Positions 1 through 8,425 are shown, counted from the stretch's first letter. The stretch is DNA of 64,000 nucleotides from an uncultured Bacteroidales bacterium (GCA_905210435.1 CAJLWO010000003.1:33256-97255), one strand, 5' to 3'. The notes: generated by a model not told the origin, from the letters alone. Translations and numbers: made by a program.

Positions 1-1
1 A

Positions 2-247
2 TCGACCGTTATCCGGCGCCTCGAAGCCAAAGGCTTCGTTGCACACAATGAAATATCAGGCTCATTCCAGTACTATCCCGTAGCCAAAATGGAGACATTC
101 CGCAGCCGCAGCCTCGGCCGCATCATCAAAAGCTATTTCAAGGGGAGCTACTACGGTGCCGTATCCACCCTCGTGGCCGAAGAAAAAATCACCGCCGACG
201 AGTTGCGTGAACTCCTCGACCTCGTCGAACAGAAATCAAAAAAATAA
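2..247 (+). CDS. BlaI/MecI-family transcriptional repressor (C-terminal part, 5' end outside window)
   Basis: The window opens inside this reading frame, and only the last 81 residues are visible. The first residues (STVIRRLEAKGFV) look like the recognition helix and start of the wing of a BlaI/MecI winged helix. The rest (YYPVAKMETFRSR, then ITADELRELLDLVEQKSKK at the end) fits the dimerisation tail of that family. BlaI-type repressors bind operator DNA as dimers and are inactivated by proteolysis signalled through a membrane M56 peptidase. Such a peptidase starts 14 bases after this stop codon, so the pair is the usual repressor/antirepressor operon. The regulated target is not visible here; in Bacteroidota these pairs often do not control beta-lactamases. 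Confidence 0.85.
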   Translation, partial: STVIRRLEAKGFVAHNEISGSFQYYPVAKMETFRSRSLGRIIKSYFKGSYYGAVSTLVAEEKITADELRELLDLVEQKSKK

Positions 248-261
248 AACAACTGTAACTT

Positions 262-1704
262 ATGGGCGCATTCCTGTCATACTCAATCGTGAGCGGCATG
301 CTTCTGCTCGCCATGTTCGCCGCCTACCGTCTTTTCATGGCTGGTGACAACCGTCACTCATGGAACCGAGGTGTACTTCTCTCCATCTACGCGCTGTCGT
401 TTCTCTCGCTTCCATTAATCGGTCTCCTGCGTTCCCTCCTCCCCTCCACGGCATCAGCCGCACCGGCGGTAGAAGGCGCTATCGAGGCTACCGTCGAAGT
501 CCTTCCACTCGCCGCTCCGGCATGGGGCCGGGCACTGATATGGATTTTTATCGCAGGCATGGCAATTACCTCCCTGCGCACCCTCATGACATGGGCACGC
601 ATCATCCGAGTCATATCCAAAGGTGAGAGAATCCGCAAGAAAGGCTACACTCTCGTACTTACCGGCAACAGCGGCATGGCTCCTTTCAGCTGGATGCACT
701 ATATGGTGATGAGCCGCGACGACCATGCAACATGTCCCGACGCCATCACCGTGCACGAACTTCGACATATCACATGCCGCCACTGGATTGACCTCCTCGT
801 GGCCCAGGCCGTGACGATAATCAACTGGTTCAACCCCGCCGCGTGGCTCATGCGCAGTCAGCTGATGCTCGTACATGAATATCAGGCCGACATGGCCGTC
901 ATCGACCGTCGGTACAACCCCAAGGAATACCAGCTTCTTCTGATAAGAAAGGCTGTCGGCGCGAAATTCCCGTGTCTCGCCAACAGCCTCAATCATAGTA
1001 AACTTAAAAAACGTATCACCATGATGTACAAATCGAAATCAGGCGCACGGACCCGTTTCAAGGCACTCGTGCTGGCACCCGCCGCTGCCGTCGCCCTGCT
1101 CGCAGCCTCAGTGCCGCAAGTCAGAGCCGCCATCTCCACAATCGAGACAAGCGAAGTCACCGGTAACAAAGGTAACAATCTTCCGGCAAACGAGGAAATA
1201 TCCGCCGAAAAATTCAAATTCAAATCCATCAACAACAACGACGGCAAGACCACCATTGAAGTGACAGGCACCATTCCGGGCAAATCACTGACAGTCAACA
1301 GCGCCGTCCTCACCAACGGAAGTAAAGTGTACAACGCCAACGGCATGAATTGCCAAATGACCGACGGCAACGCCACCATCACAGTCACATTCCCGTTCAT
1401 GACCGAATTTGACGATGACACCGCCCTCACCCTCGAAGCCAACGGCAAGAAAGTGACTTTCCTCCTCTTCAAAAACGGAACAGAACCGGCCTCAACAACC
1501 AAAATCTCCATCACCAGCGGCAACAGCACCGGCCAGGAAGTACGCCTTAACGAACCGGCCGAACCCAACGCCGAATTTTACATCGACGGTAAAAAAATCA
1601 CCACTGCCGACTTTGAAAGAATAACACCCGAAAACATCGCTGAAGTAACCGTCGACAAGAGCGGTGCCATCCCTGCCGTCTACATCACATTAAAGAAAAA
1701 ATAA
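262..1704 (+). CDS. BlaR1/MecR1-type M56 membrane zinc peptidase
   Basis: The protein has 480 residues and is probably the signal-transducing antirepressor partner of the BlaI-type repressor just upstream. The N-terminus has hydrophobic segments near residues 4-24, 37-60 and 90-112. A cytoplasmic zinc-protease domain follows with HELRH at 165-169 (two His ligands and the catalytic Glu) and HEYQAD at 205-210 (probable third ligand). Another membrane segment lies near 266-285. The periplasmic part is about 190 residues and lacks the penicillin-binding sensor of true BlaR1. Its last 45 residues (FYIDGKKI, then ITPENIAEVTVDK) resemble the plug of TonB-dependent receptors, which is common in Bacteroidota M56 proteins. 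The inducing signal is unknown. Confidence 0.9.
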   Translation: MGAFLSYSIVSGMLLLAMFAAYRLFMAGDNRHSWNRGVLLSIYALSFLSLPLIGLLRSLLPSTASAAPAVEGAIEATVEVLPLAAPAWGRALIWIFIAGMAITSLRTLMTWARIIRVISKGERIRKKGYTLVLTGNSGMAPFSWMHYMVMSRDDHATCPDAITVHELRHITCRHWIDLLVAQAVTIINWFNPAAWLMRSQLMLVHEYQADMAVIDRRYNPKEYQLLLIRKAVGAKFPCLANSLNHSKLKKRITMMYKSKSGARTRFKALVLAPAAAVALLAASVPQVRAAISTIETSEVTGNKGNNLPANEEISAEKFKFKSINNNDGKTTIEVTGTIPGKSLTVNSAVLTNGSKVYNANGMNCQMTDGNATITVTFPFMTEFDDDTALTLEANGKKVTFLLFKNGTEPASTTKISITSGNSTGQEVRLNEPAEPNAEFYIDGKKITTADFERITPENIAEVTVDKSGAIPAVYITLKKK

Positions 1705-1729
1705 CACCCCGCCCCCCGCCATTAACAAA

Positions 1730-2050
1730 GTAGGGACGCACGAACCGTGCAATGCGGTTCAAATAGCGGAGGGCTGAAAGCCCGATGGTGTCACTATCCC
1801 CGTCCGACGCGTAGCGGAGGGCGGGGCGAAAGGATTACAATGTGCAAGCCCACGGAGAGGGCGAGTGTGTGATGCTCCACGATATATTTTGCATTACACA
1901 GTCGCCCTCTCCGTGGGCTCCTTTTATTAGAGGCCACCGCCACCCCGCCCTCCGCTACGCGTCGGACGGGGATAGTGACACCATAGGGCTTTCAGCCCTC
2001 CTTTGGCGAACTATATTCCTTATTTGAATTTTAACCGTGCGTCTCTACAA
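1730..2050. repeat. Triple-nested intergenic palindrome (BIME/MITE-like)
   Basis: The spacer between the convergent M56 and yaaA genes is one large imperfect palindrome built in three layers. The outer arms are GTAGGGACGCACG (from 1730) and its rough complement ending at 2050. The middle arms, 1768-1828 and 1942-2001, are about 60 bases each and nearly perfect, running from GGAGGGCTGAAAGCCC into the CCGTCCGACGCGTAGC part. The inner arms are 1847-1864 and 1902-1919 (AGCCCACGGAGAGGGCGA). No convincing gene lies inside; a 61-codon frame at 1842-2027 is only a product of the palindrome. A relative of the left half recurs at 51931-52080. No transposase is present, so any mobility would be in trans. 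Confidence 0.85.
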
Positions 2051-2102
2051 TTGGAGGTTCTGAATAACCCAAATGGGACTTTCGGAACTTGAAACTTAAA
2101 AT

Positions 2103-2135
2103 ATTTACGCGTAATTTACGCGTAATTTACGCGTA
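2103..2135 (+). repeat. Three tandem copies of ATTTACGCGTA
   Basis: Three exact 11-bp copies of ATTTACGCGTA are joined head to tail in the spacer downstream of yaaA. Each contains the palindrome ACGCGT. The 11-bp period is close to one helical turn, so a protein-binding array is possible, but no neighbouring promoter was recognised. Confidence 0.8.
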
Positions 2136-2168
2136 GAACAATGACGTAATATCCGTTCAGGTTAGTCA

Positions 2169-2188
2169 CGCGATAGCAATATATCGCG
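2169..2188 (-). terminator. Possible yaaA 3' hairpin
   Basis: CGCGATA (2169-2175) pairs with TATCGCG (2182-2188) just beyond the yaaA stop codon. No T-run follows on the yaaA strand, so this is only a weak candidate terminator or a 3'-end stabilising hairpin. Confidence 0.35.
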
Positions 2189-2200
2189 ACCGGGCTTTTG

Positions 2201-2944
2201 CTACATTACGAAATCATAGCCGCCCGCATGATGGAAACCGTCGAATGAAAATCCGGCGAGGAGTTCCGGCGCGGCAATGCGGTTTTCGATGATATAGCGC
2301 GTCATCGCGCCGCGGCACATCTTGGCATAGATTGTGACATTTTTAAGGCGGCCACCCTCTTCGACCTTGAAATCGGGCGAGATGACTGTAAGCTCTTTTT
2401 CCACACGCTTCCAGTCAAACATATTGCGGAATTCATTGCTCGCCAGATTGACAAGCACTCCGTCGTCGGCCTTGACCTTATCGATAAACCAGTCGGTAAG
2501 CACCGGTTTCCAATAGTCGAACAGCGTGGCATGCGATGTCACAGGAAGCGATACCTTCCCCTCAAGCCGATACGGATTGATAAGGTCGGCCGGACGCAGC
2601 AGACCGTACAGAAACGACGCAATGAAAAGATGCTCCGACGCATATTGCATGTCGGAGGCAGAAAAAGTCTGCGGCGACAGCTTGTTGAACACCATTCCGT
2701 CATAGGCCATTACCGCAGGAGTAAGCGTAGCTTCATCGTGCCACGCCTGATAGCGCAGCCTGTTCTCAGCCGCAATCTTCTTGCCTACACCAAGTATATC
2801 CTGCAACTCCCCGGTATCATACACCGCCATCTGCCCGGCTATCATCCCGGCATTGCCAATGAAATGAGGCACTGTGGCTAAAACGCCACCGCAGGGCTGC
2901 GGCGCAACCCGCATCTTCTTCGCGCATCCTATAAGTATCTGCAT
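2201..2944 (-). CDS. yaaA: YaaA-family peroxide stress protein
   Basis: The protein has 247 residues, the normal length for the YaaA/DUF328 family. Members bind DNA and help limit intracellular iron and oxidative damage in E. coli, but the biochemical activity is not fully settled. Conserved signatures are visible: FLYGLLRPADLINPYRLEGK in the middle, NLASNEFRNMF, and a KMCRGAMTRYIIENRI segment near the C-terminus corresponding to the family's K-x-x-RG-x-(M/L)-x-R motif. The start is an ATG with no competing upstream start. The gene stands alone, with repeat-rich spacers on both sides, so it is probably a single-gene transcript. Confidence 0.93.
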   Translation of the reverse strand: MQILIGCAKKMRVAPQPCGGVLATVPHFIGNAGMIAGQMAVYDTGELQDILGVGKKIAAENRLRYQAWHDEATLTPAVMAYDGMVFNKLSPQTFSASDMQYASEHLFIASFLYGLLRPADLINPYRLEGKVSLPVTSHATLFDYWKPVLTDWFIDKVKADDGVLVNLASNEFRNMFDWKRVEKELTVISPDFKVEEGGRLKNVTIYAKMCRGAMTRYIIENRIAAPELLAGFSFDGFHHAGGYDFVM

Positions 2945-2975
2945 ATCATTTATTTAACTCACAAAAACAAACAAA

Positions 2976-3217
2976 TTGTAGGGACGCGATACATAGCGTC
3001 CGCATCCGCATGGCGCAATACGCTAAATACCAACACTTTAATGCGGAGGGTGTTGCAGAACTACTATTGACGGCTACATGATGTAGGGCTGCTCCCCGGA
3101 GCAGCCGATAATGAAGGTTGAATATCAGCTGTTTGGCGGCTGCACCAGGGTGCAGCCCTACATAATGACAGGTCTTATTTATAATATTTAGTAAGTTTTG
3201 CAACACCGTCCCTACAA
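2976..3217. repeat. Composite nested inverted repeat upstream of yaaA
   Basis: This 305-base spacer is filled by layered inverted repeats. The outermost arms TTGTAGGGAC and GTCCCTACAA lie at 2976-2985 and 3208-3217. Inside them GGGTGTTGCAGAACT (from 3048) faces AGTTTTGCAACACCG (3194-3208). Inside these again are two GC-rich hairpins in opposite orientation: GGCTGCTCC/GGAGCAGCC (3087-3106) and GGCTGCACC/GGTGCAGCC (about 3138-3157), each bordered by TGTAGG or CCTACA. This is the layout of a bacterial interspersed mosaic element. The same hairpin pair occurs in reverse order at 8426-8495. No gene is seen within it. Confidence 0.85.
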
Positions 3218-3249
3218 TATAATACATTTCTTCGTCAAAACCGCATATA

Positions 3250-5856
3250 TTACGGCTTGTACGTGAACTTCACCGACTGCAACTGCGCCGGGTCGGAACT
3301 GTTGCCGTAGTATATCACATAATCGCCGGCGAGGGGAAGCATCTCCTCGTTGGCGGGGTCAAACCAGAGGAAAGCGTTTTCGTCGAGCTTGAACTCCACC
3401 TTCTTCGTCTCTCCGGGGCGCAGGTCAACGCGAGCGAAGTCGCGCAACTGCATCGACGGCCCATCGACATCGGCCGGACGGCTCACATACACCTGCACGG
3501 TCTCCGTTCCCGCCATCTTGCCCTTGTTGGTCACCGGCACCGTAAGAACGGCGCCCTCGCGCTTTTTGTTCTTGACCTTAGCCTTGCCCGTCTTGAAGTC
3601 GGTATAGCTCAGACCGTGACCGAAATGATAGAGCGGTGTACCCTTGTAGTAACGGTACGTACGGTTCTTCATACTGTAGTCAAGGAAGTCGGGAAGCTCG
3701 TCGGTCGATGTGTAGAATGTGATTGGCAGCTTGCCCGACGGATTATAGTCACCGAAAAGCACATCGGCGATAGCTTCGCCGCCGGCCTGACCGGGATACC
3801 ACACCTGCAGTGCGGCGGCAGAGGGTGCCGCCTCGTCGGTGATGGCAACAGCCGAGCCTGAATAGTTGACATAGACCACCTTCTTGCCGGCATCGCGAAG
3901 TGCGGCAAGTATGCGTCGCTGCGATGCGGGAAGCTCGATAATCTCACGGTCGCCGCCACGGAAGCCCTCGACTCTGATGGGCGTCTCCTCACCTTCGAGC
4001 TGCGGCGAAAGTCCGCCCGCGAAGAGTACCACGTCGACATTGGCGAACTGATCGACCACCGAGTCGATATCGAGTGTTTTCTGTCGGCCGAAGTCAATCG
4101 ACAGCGCGTCGCCCGCAGTCTCGGTGCATGTATAAGCAATCTTGATGTTGTAGGTCTTGCCGGCCTCGACCTCATATTTGCACGCCTCCGAGCTCTTCAT
4201 GTTGACACCCCAGAAAATACCCTGGCCGTTGATTTCGATCCAGAGCCAGCCTATCGACTGCGCGCTGAAAGCTATCTCTCCCGACTCCTCAGGCACAAAC
4301 TTGGTAGTGAACTCCACTGCAAATCCGCCAAGAGGCACCCCGGGCGCCCACACCGTAGCTCCCGACGACGAGAACTTCAGCGGGTTGGAATAGATGCAGG
4401 TCACGTCGGGCTCACGCCCCTTGTCGTTGGTGTTCCAGTAGCGGGCGTCGAAACCGGGCTTACCGTTGGAGGCCTGCGTCTGATTGAAGAAACTATCTAT
4501 CACTTTGTCCGATGCATGGTCAACACCCGGAATATACGTGAGCCGGTCGGCCGGAACGCGCTTGCTCATAGCCGAGTAGAGCGTCGATGTGGCCGATGGG
4601 AAACCGTTGTAGTTGCCCCACTGCATGATGGAATCGTTGGCGTTCGGGCCTATAAGTCCTATTTTCAAATCCTTGGCAAGAGGCAATGTGCCGTCGTTCT
4701 TGAGCAGCACTATCGACTCGTGGGCCATGCGGTCGGCAAGCGCCTTGTGGGCATCGGAGTCGATGACATCGGCGGGAATGTTAGTCCACGCCACAAGCGC
4801 GTCATCATCCATTTCGCCAAGCTGATAGCGCATCTTCATCACGCGTATCGCCGACTTGTCGATCTCCTTTTCATCTATGATACCTTTGCCGACAGCGTCG
4901 ACAAGCCGGCCATACACTCCGCCGCACTCCAGGTCTGTGCCGGCACGCACGGCAGCGGCCGACGCATGGCTTTCGTCCGGTTCGGTCTGATGGCAGCCTC
5001 CGTTATAGAAATCGCCGATGGCGCCGCAATCCGACACCACCACGCCGTCAAATCCCCACTCGTCGCGCAATATTGTCTGCAACAGCTGGTTGCTGCCGCA
5101 GCAAGGTTCATCCTCATAGCGGTTGTAGGCACACATCACCTGCTTCACATCGCCATCCTCCACCAGCGACTTGAACGCCGGCAGATACGTCTCCCACAAG
5201 TCGCGGGCCGGTATGTTCTTGGCATTGAACGAGTGGCGGCACCACTCCGGACCGCTATGCACCGCATAATGCTTGGCGCACGCCATCAGTTTATAGTGGT
5301 TGAGCGCCTTGTCGCCGCGGAAATTGCCACCCTCGAAAGAGTCGCCCTGCAGTCCGCGCACCACGCTCAGTCCCATGCGCGACGTCAGATACGGATCCTC
5401 ACCGTATGTCTCGTGTCCGCGACCCCAGCGCGGGTCGCGGTAAATGTTGATATTGGGAGTCCAGAACGTCAGCCCCTGATAGATGTTGAGCGGACCGGCC
5501 TTTTTAGCCAGCGTGTTTTTGGCACGGGCCTCGTCGGAAATAGCGGTAAACACATCATAAAGCAGTTCGTCGTCAAACGAAGCCGCCATGCCGATAGGCT
5601 GCGGGAACACCGTCGCCCTGCCGGCGCGTCCCACGCCGTGAAGCGCCTCGTTCCACCAGTTGTACTGCTTGATGCCAAGCCGCCCGATAGCAGGCGACTG
5701 ATGCTGCATTAGCGAAACCTTTTCCTGCAACGTCATCTCGGCCACGATACTCTCCGCCCGTTGCTGCGGCGTTGCCGTCGGGTCCTTATACACCTGTCCC
5801 GAAGCCGACAACACAGTCATCGCGCCCAAAATAGCAAAAATTTTACACTTCATCAT
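3250..5856 (-). CDS. Glycoside hydrolase family 3 protein (beta-xylosidase-like, with PA14 insertion)
   Basis: This is an 868-residue exported GH3 enzyme that probably releases xylose or other sugars from plant cell-wall oligosaccharides. A signal peptide covers about residues 1-20 (MKCKIFAILGAMTVLSASG). The N-terminal TIM-barrel carries WNEALHGV (69-76), typical of GH3 beta-xylosidases, and the catalytic nucleophile Asp276 in VVSDCGAI. The second domain has the usual KNDGTLPL segment. An insertion at roughly residues 450-610 (FDARYWN ... WLWIEINGQ) has the character of a PA14 carbohydrate-binding domain. The C-terminus is a fibronectin-III-like domain (TETVQVYVSRP). No susCD pair is adjacent, so it is not in an obvious polysaccharide utilisation locus. 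Substrate specificity is inferred from similarity only. Confidence 0.92.
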   Translation of the reverse strand: MMKCKIFAILGAMTVLSASGQVYKDPTATPQQRAESIVAEMTLQEKVSLMQHQSPAIGRLGIKQYNWWNEALHGVGRAGRATVFPQPIGMAASFDDELLYDVFTAISDEARAKNTLAKKAGPLNIYQGLTFWTPNINIYRDPRWGRGHETYGEDPYLTSRMGLSVVRGLQGDSFEGGNFRGDKALNHYKLMACAKHYAVHSGPEWCRHSFNAKNIPARDLWETYLPAFKSLVEDGDVKQVMCAYNRYEDEPCCGSNQLLQTILRDEWGFDGVVVSDCGAIGDFYNGGCHQTEPDESHASAAAVRAGTDLECGGVYGRLVDAVGKGIIDEKEIDKSAIRVMKMRYQLGEMDDDALVAWTNIPADVIDSDAHKALADRMAHESIVLLKNDGTLPLAKDLKIGLIGPNANDSIMQWGNYNGFPSATSTLYSAMSKRVPADRLTYIPGVDHASDKVIDSFFNQTQASNGKPGFDARYWNTNDKGREPDVTCIYSNPLKFSSSGATVWAPGVPLGGFAVEFTTKFVPEESGEIAFSAQSIGWLWIEINGQGIFWGVNMKSSEACKYEVEAGKTYNIKIAYTCTETAGDALSIDFGRQKTLDIDSVVDQFANVDVVLFAGGLSPQLEGEETPIRVEGFRGGDREIIELPASQRRILAALRDAGKKVVYVNYSGSAVAITDEAAPSAAALQVWYPGQAGGEAIADVLFGDYNPSGKLPITFYTSTDELPDFLDYSMKNRTYRYYKGTPLYHFGHGLSYTDFKTGKAKVKNKKREGAVLTVPVTNKGKMAGTETVQVYVSRPADVDGPSMQLRDFARVDLRPGETKKVEFKLDENAFLWFDPANEEMLPLAGDYVIYYGNSSDPAQLQSVKFTYKP

Positions 5857-5910
5857 TAAAAAATTTTATGTTAGGATATGTTAGGTTAGTTTACTTATAA
5901 TAATTTATCA

Positions 5911-6792
5911 TCAATCGTCCTGTTCATAATAATACGAATAATCTATTCCCTTCATAAACATTTCCCTATCGTCAATTCGATCGGTCAATGCCCGGGCTAT
6001 CAACATTTTAAGTTTTGTGGAATTTACAGGACTCAGACGCATTGCTTCCATATATTCAGTCTTATCAATTTTGCTCCAGTCGACGCAACATTTTAATGAC
6101 CGCTTTAAAATCAAATCAAGCCAAATTCTGGTACTACGCCCGTTCCCTTCCATGAAAGGATGAGCTATATTCATTTCAACATACTTGTCAACAATCTCCT
6201 CAAGTGTAGATTCGGGCATCTGCTCTATTTGTGATAATGTCTGACCAAGAAAATGTGATACGGCGAACTGAAATCCGCCTTTTGAAATATTCTTTTGACG
6301 AATTTGCCCTGCAAAATCATAAAGTCCGCCAAAAAGATAAGCATGTATCTGCTGCAATCCCCGTGCTGTCCCTACTTCAATTCCTTGCAGCAAGGAACTA
6401 TCCCAAAGCTGATAAGCCTTGTCTCTACTTCTGCTGTCAATCTGATTTTCACCGGTAATCAACCATCGGGCAAAAGCAATGGCATGTTTACCTGACGTTT
6501 TTTCAACAAGTCCGAGTATTTGATCCTGGGGCAGGCAATCCGTTAAATAACGTTTACCATCGGGTGCTACAAGTTTCAGTTGGTTACATGCAGTAACCAA
6601 CTCACTCCCGCTCTTATTGAGCCGGTGTTTCATCACCTTCCAATAATTGCGCGGATTTTTACTTTCTGTAAGAATTCCTATGACATCAACAACAGAAAAT
6701 AGCCATCTATTTCCTTCATAATCCCACGCCGCTCGCACCTCCTTATCGTTAAAGAAGCGTATGGATATTTTTTGTTGCTGATTATCTGTCAT
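5911..6792 (-). CDS. Bro-N/Fic-domain protein (putative AMP-transferase)
   Basis: The protein has 293 residues. Residues about 8-110 resemble the BRO-N domain of phage antirepressor and DinD-type proteins ([41 protein letters not shown]). The remainder is a Fic domain with the full active-site motif HPFMEGNGR at 211-219 and the upstream helix region [20 protein letters not shown]. Fic enzymes usually transfer AMP from ATP to a protein side chain; target and partner are unknown. No clear (S/T)xxxE(G/N) inhibitory motif or antitoxin gene was identified beside it. The gene is visibly richer in A+T than its neighbours and lies between two unrelated metabolic genes, which suggests horizontal acquisition. 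Confidence 0.88.
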   Translation of the reverse strand: MTDNQQQKISIRFFNDKEVRAAWDYEGNRWLFSVVDVIGILTESKNPRNYWKVMKHRLNKSGSELVTACNQLKLVAPDGKRYLTDCLPQDQILGLVEKTSGKHAIAFARWLITGENQIDSRSRDKAYQLWDSSLLQGIEVGTARGLQQIHAYLFGGLYDFAGQIRQKNISKGGFQFAVSHFLGQTLSQIEQMPESTLEEIVDKYVEMNIAHPFMEGNGRSTRIWLDLILKRSLKCCVDWSKIDKTEYMEAMRLSPVNSTKLKMLIARALTDRIDDREMFMKGIDYSYYYEQDD

Positions 6793-6837
6793 ATAAATAA
6801 ATGATTTCCCGCGTCTAATTACTCATTACTAATTGAA

Positions 6838-8169
6838 TTAGCGCCATTGCCGGTAGGCGTAGCCGAGCATTTTGTAGGCTTCGCGGTCAAGTTCCTCGCG
6901 GAACTGTGGTGCGGCAATCGAGATGAGCAGGCGGGCGCGGTCCACCATATTGCGGCCGCGCAGGTTGACGGCGCCGTACTCCGTAACAACCCAGTTGGTC
7001 TGGAAACGTGTGGTCACCACACCGGCTCCGGGAGTCAGTATCGGTTTGATTTTGCTCATACCCTTCGAGGTGGTCGAGAGCATGGCTATGAACGACTGTC
7101 CGCCGGGGCTTCGCGACGTGCCGTAGATGAAATCATGCTGTCCGCCCACGCCCGAATAGATGCGCGTGCCGATGGAGTCGGCGCACACCTGACCCGACAG
7201 GTCAATCTCCAGACAAGAATTTATTGCCACGGCATTTCTGTTCTGCGCGATGATAAACGGGTCGTTGACCCACGATATGTCGCGGAAAAGAAACGCACGG
7301 TTATAGTTCATGAAGTCATACAGACGCCGGGTGCCGAGCGCAAGCGACGCCACCGACACTCCAGGCTCTATGGTCTTGCAGGAGTTGTCGACCACACCGC
7401 TTTCTATCAAATCGACCATACCGTTGGTAAGCGCTTCGGTATGAATGCCTAAATGGCGGTGTGAACTCAGCGAATGGAGCACGGCATTGGGCACGGAGCC
7501 GACCCCGACCTGAAGCGTCGAGCCATCCTGGATATGCTCGGCCACATAACGGCCGATCGACATCTCTGCCTCCGTAGGCTCCACGTCGGGGGTCTCGGCA
7601 AGCGGGTCGTCAACCTTGACGAGAGCGTCGATTCTCGATATATGTATCACCGAGTCGCCATACGTAAACGGCATCATCGGGTTTATCTGCGCGATAATTA
7701 TCTTGGCACATTCGATGGCCGACGGCGTAAGGTCGGCCGACACGCCGAGCGACACATTGCCGTATTCGTCGGGCATCGAGCAGTTTATCAGCGCCACATC
7801 CAGTTTTATCGTGCCGTCGCGAAACAGAATAGGCACCTGGCCGAAAAACCTCGGGGTAGTAGTGGCATACCCCTCGTTGACCCAGCCGCGCACCGCGTTC
7901 GACACAAAAAACGAGTCTATATGAAACGCGTCCTTCAGCTCGGGATTGCACAGCGGCGACACCCTCCTTGCCAGCGCAAAAGCATTGTAGAGAATGACAT
8001 CCCGGAGCTCTTTGCCCCTTTTAGCCAACGCAGCCACCAGTGCCTCGGGTATGGAACAGCTCCCCTGCACGAACACATGGTCTCCGCTTTTAATCAGTTT
8101 GACCGCCTCATCGGCCGTCATATATTTGTACTGTGTAATCATTCTATCGATTTTTCGGTCTGTTTTCAA
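6838..8169 (-). CDS. Acetyl-CoA hydrolase/transferase-family CoA-transferase
   Basis: The protein has 443 residues and belongs to the acetyl-CoA hydrolase / 4-hydroxybutyrate CoA-transferase family, which moves CoA between acetyl-CoA and short-chain acids. The N-terminal domain starts at about residue 10 (MITQYKYMTADEAVKLIKSGDHV). The C-terminal domain contains the expected catalytic glutamate, Glu245, in GIHTEALTNG, followed by the glycine-rich GVGGQHDF segment and TPGAGVVTTRF. The start at 8169 adds nine poorly conserved residues; the ATG at 8142 is a good alternative. Such enzymes take part in acetate, propionate or butyrate fermentation; the exact acid cannot be told from sequence. It appears to be transcribed alone. 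Confidence 0.88.
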   Translation of the reverse strand: MKTDRKIDRMITQYKYMTADEAVKLIKSGDHVFVQGSCSIPEALVAALAKRGKELRDVILYNAFALARRVSPLCNPELKDAFHIDSFFVSNAVRGWVNEGYATTTPRFFGQVPILFRDGTIKLDVALINCSMPDEYGNVSLGVSADLTPSAIECAKIIIAQINPMMPFTYGDSVIHISRIDALVKVDDPLAETPDVEPTEAEMSIGRYVAEHIQDGSTLQVGVGSVPNAVLHSLSSHRHLGIHTEALTNGMVDLIESGVVDNSCKTIEPGVSVASLALGTRRLYDFMNYNRAFLFRDISWVNDPFIIAQNRNAVAINSCLEIDLSGQVCADSIGTRIYSGVGGQHDFIYGTSRSPGGQSFIAMLSTTSKGMSKIKPILTPGAGVVTTRFQTNWVVTEYGAVNLRGRNMVDRARLLISIAAPQFREELDREAYKMLGYAYRQWR

Positions 8170-8263
8170 TTGGTATTGTAAATATAGGCATATTTTCGGT
8201 AGAATAGCACCCTATTATGAATATTTGACGATTTTTAGTCAACTTCGGAACAATCTAATGCGT

Positions 8264-8395
8264 TATACTTGCAAATAACCTAATACTATACTCTATCAGG
8301 TGGGGATGGAAATCCCGTAAGGCGCTGTTGGAAGCGACGCGCAGCCTGACATGACAACAAAGAGGGTGACAGCCTATGGCCGCGTCACCCTTTTT
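8264..8395 (+). ncRNA. Candidate structured small RNA with own promoter-like box and terminator
   Basis: Between two minus-strand genes the plus strand carries a -7-like box TATACTTG (8264-8271, one mismatch to TAnnTTTG), then a strongly foldable stretch. TCAGG (8296-8300) pairs with CCTGA (8345-8349) and encloses two hairpins: GGGAT-GGAA-ATCCC (8303-8316) and GCGC ... GCGC (8322-8342). A terminator hairpin with a T-run follows at 8364-8395. No plus-strand gene precedes that terminator. The fold looks like a three-way junction. I could not match it to SRP RNA, 6S RNA, tmRNA or a riboswitch class I know. Existence is inferred from structure alone. Confidence 0.35.
8364..8395 (+). terminator. 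Rho-independent terminator on the plus strand
   Basis: AGGGTGAC pairs with GTCACCC (8384-8390) across a 13-nt loop and is followed by TTTTT at 8391-8395. Both neighbouring genes run on the other strand, so this terminator has no obvious protein-coding client and supports a small RNA just upstream. Confidence 0.6.
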
Positions 8396-8425
8396 CAGAA
8401 GAAATTCAAGTATGACACGCCATAT

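Noticed and set aside
1842..2027. 61-codon frame inside the nested palindrome
   Set aside because: It spans the palindrome's loop and right arm; the sequence is explained by the inverted repeat and the product has no protein features.
1730..2050. Nested repeats considered as an insertion sequence
   Set aside because: No transposase frame, intact or broken, is found in or beside any of the repeat composites.
4516..5712. 398-codon plus-strand open frame across the GH3 gene
   Set aside because: It lies wholly antisense to a well-supported gene, has no recognisable domain, and has the His/Arg/Val-rich make-up expected from reading GC-rich coding DNA backwards.
8264..8395. Candidate RNA considered as SRP RNA or tmRNA
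   Set aside because: It lacks the SRP core (GGAAG with AGCAG opposite) and has no tRNA-like ends or tag frame, so no known class is claimed.
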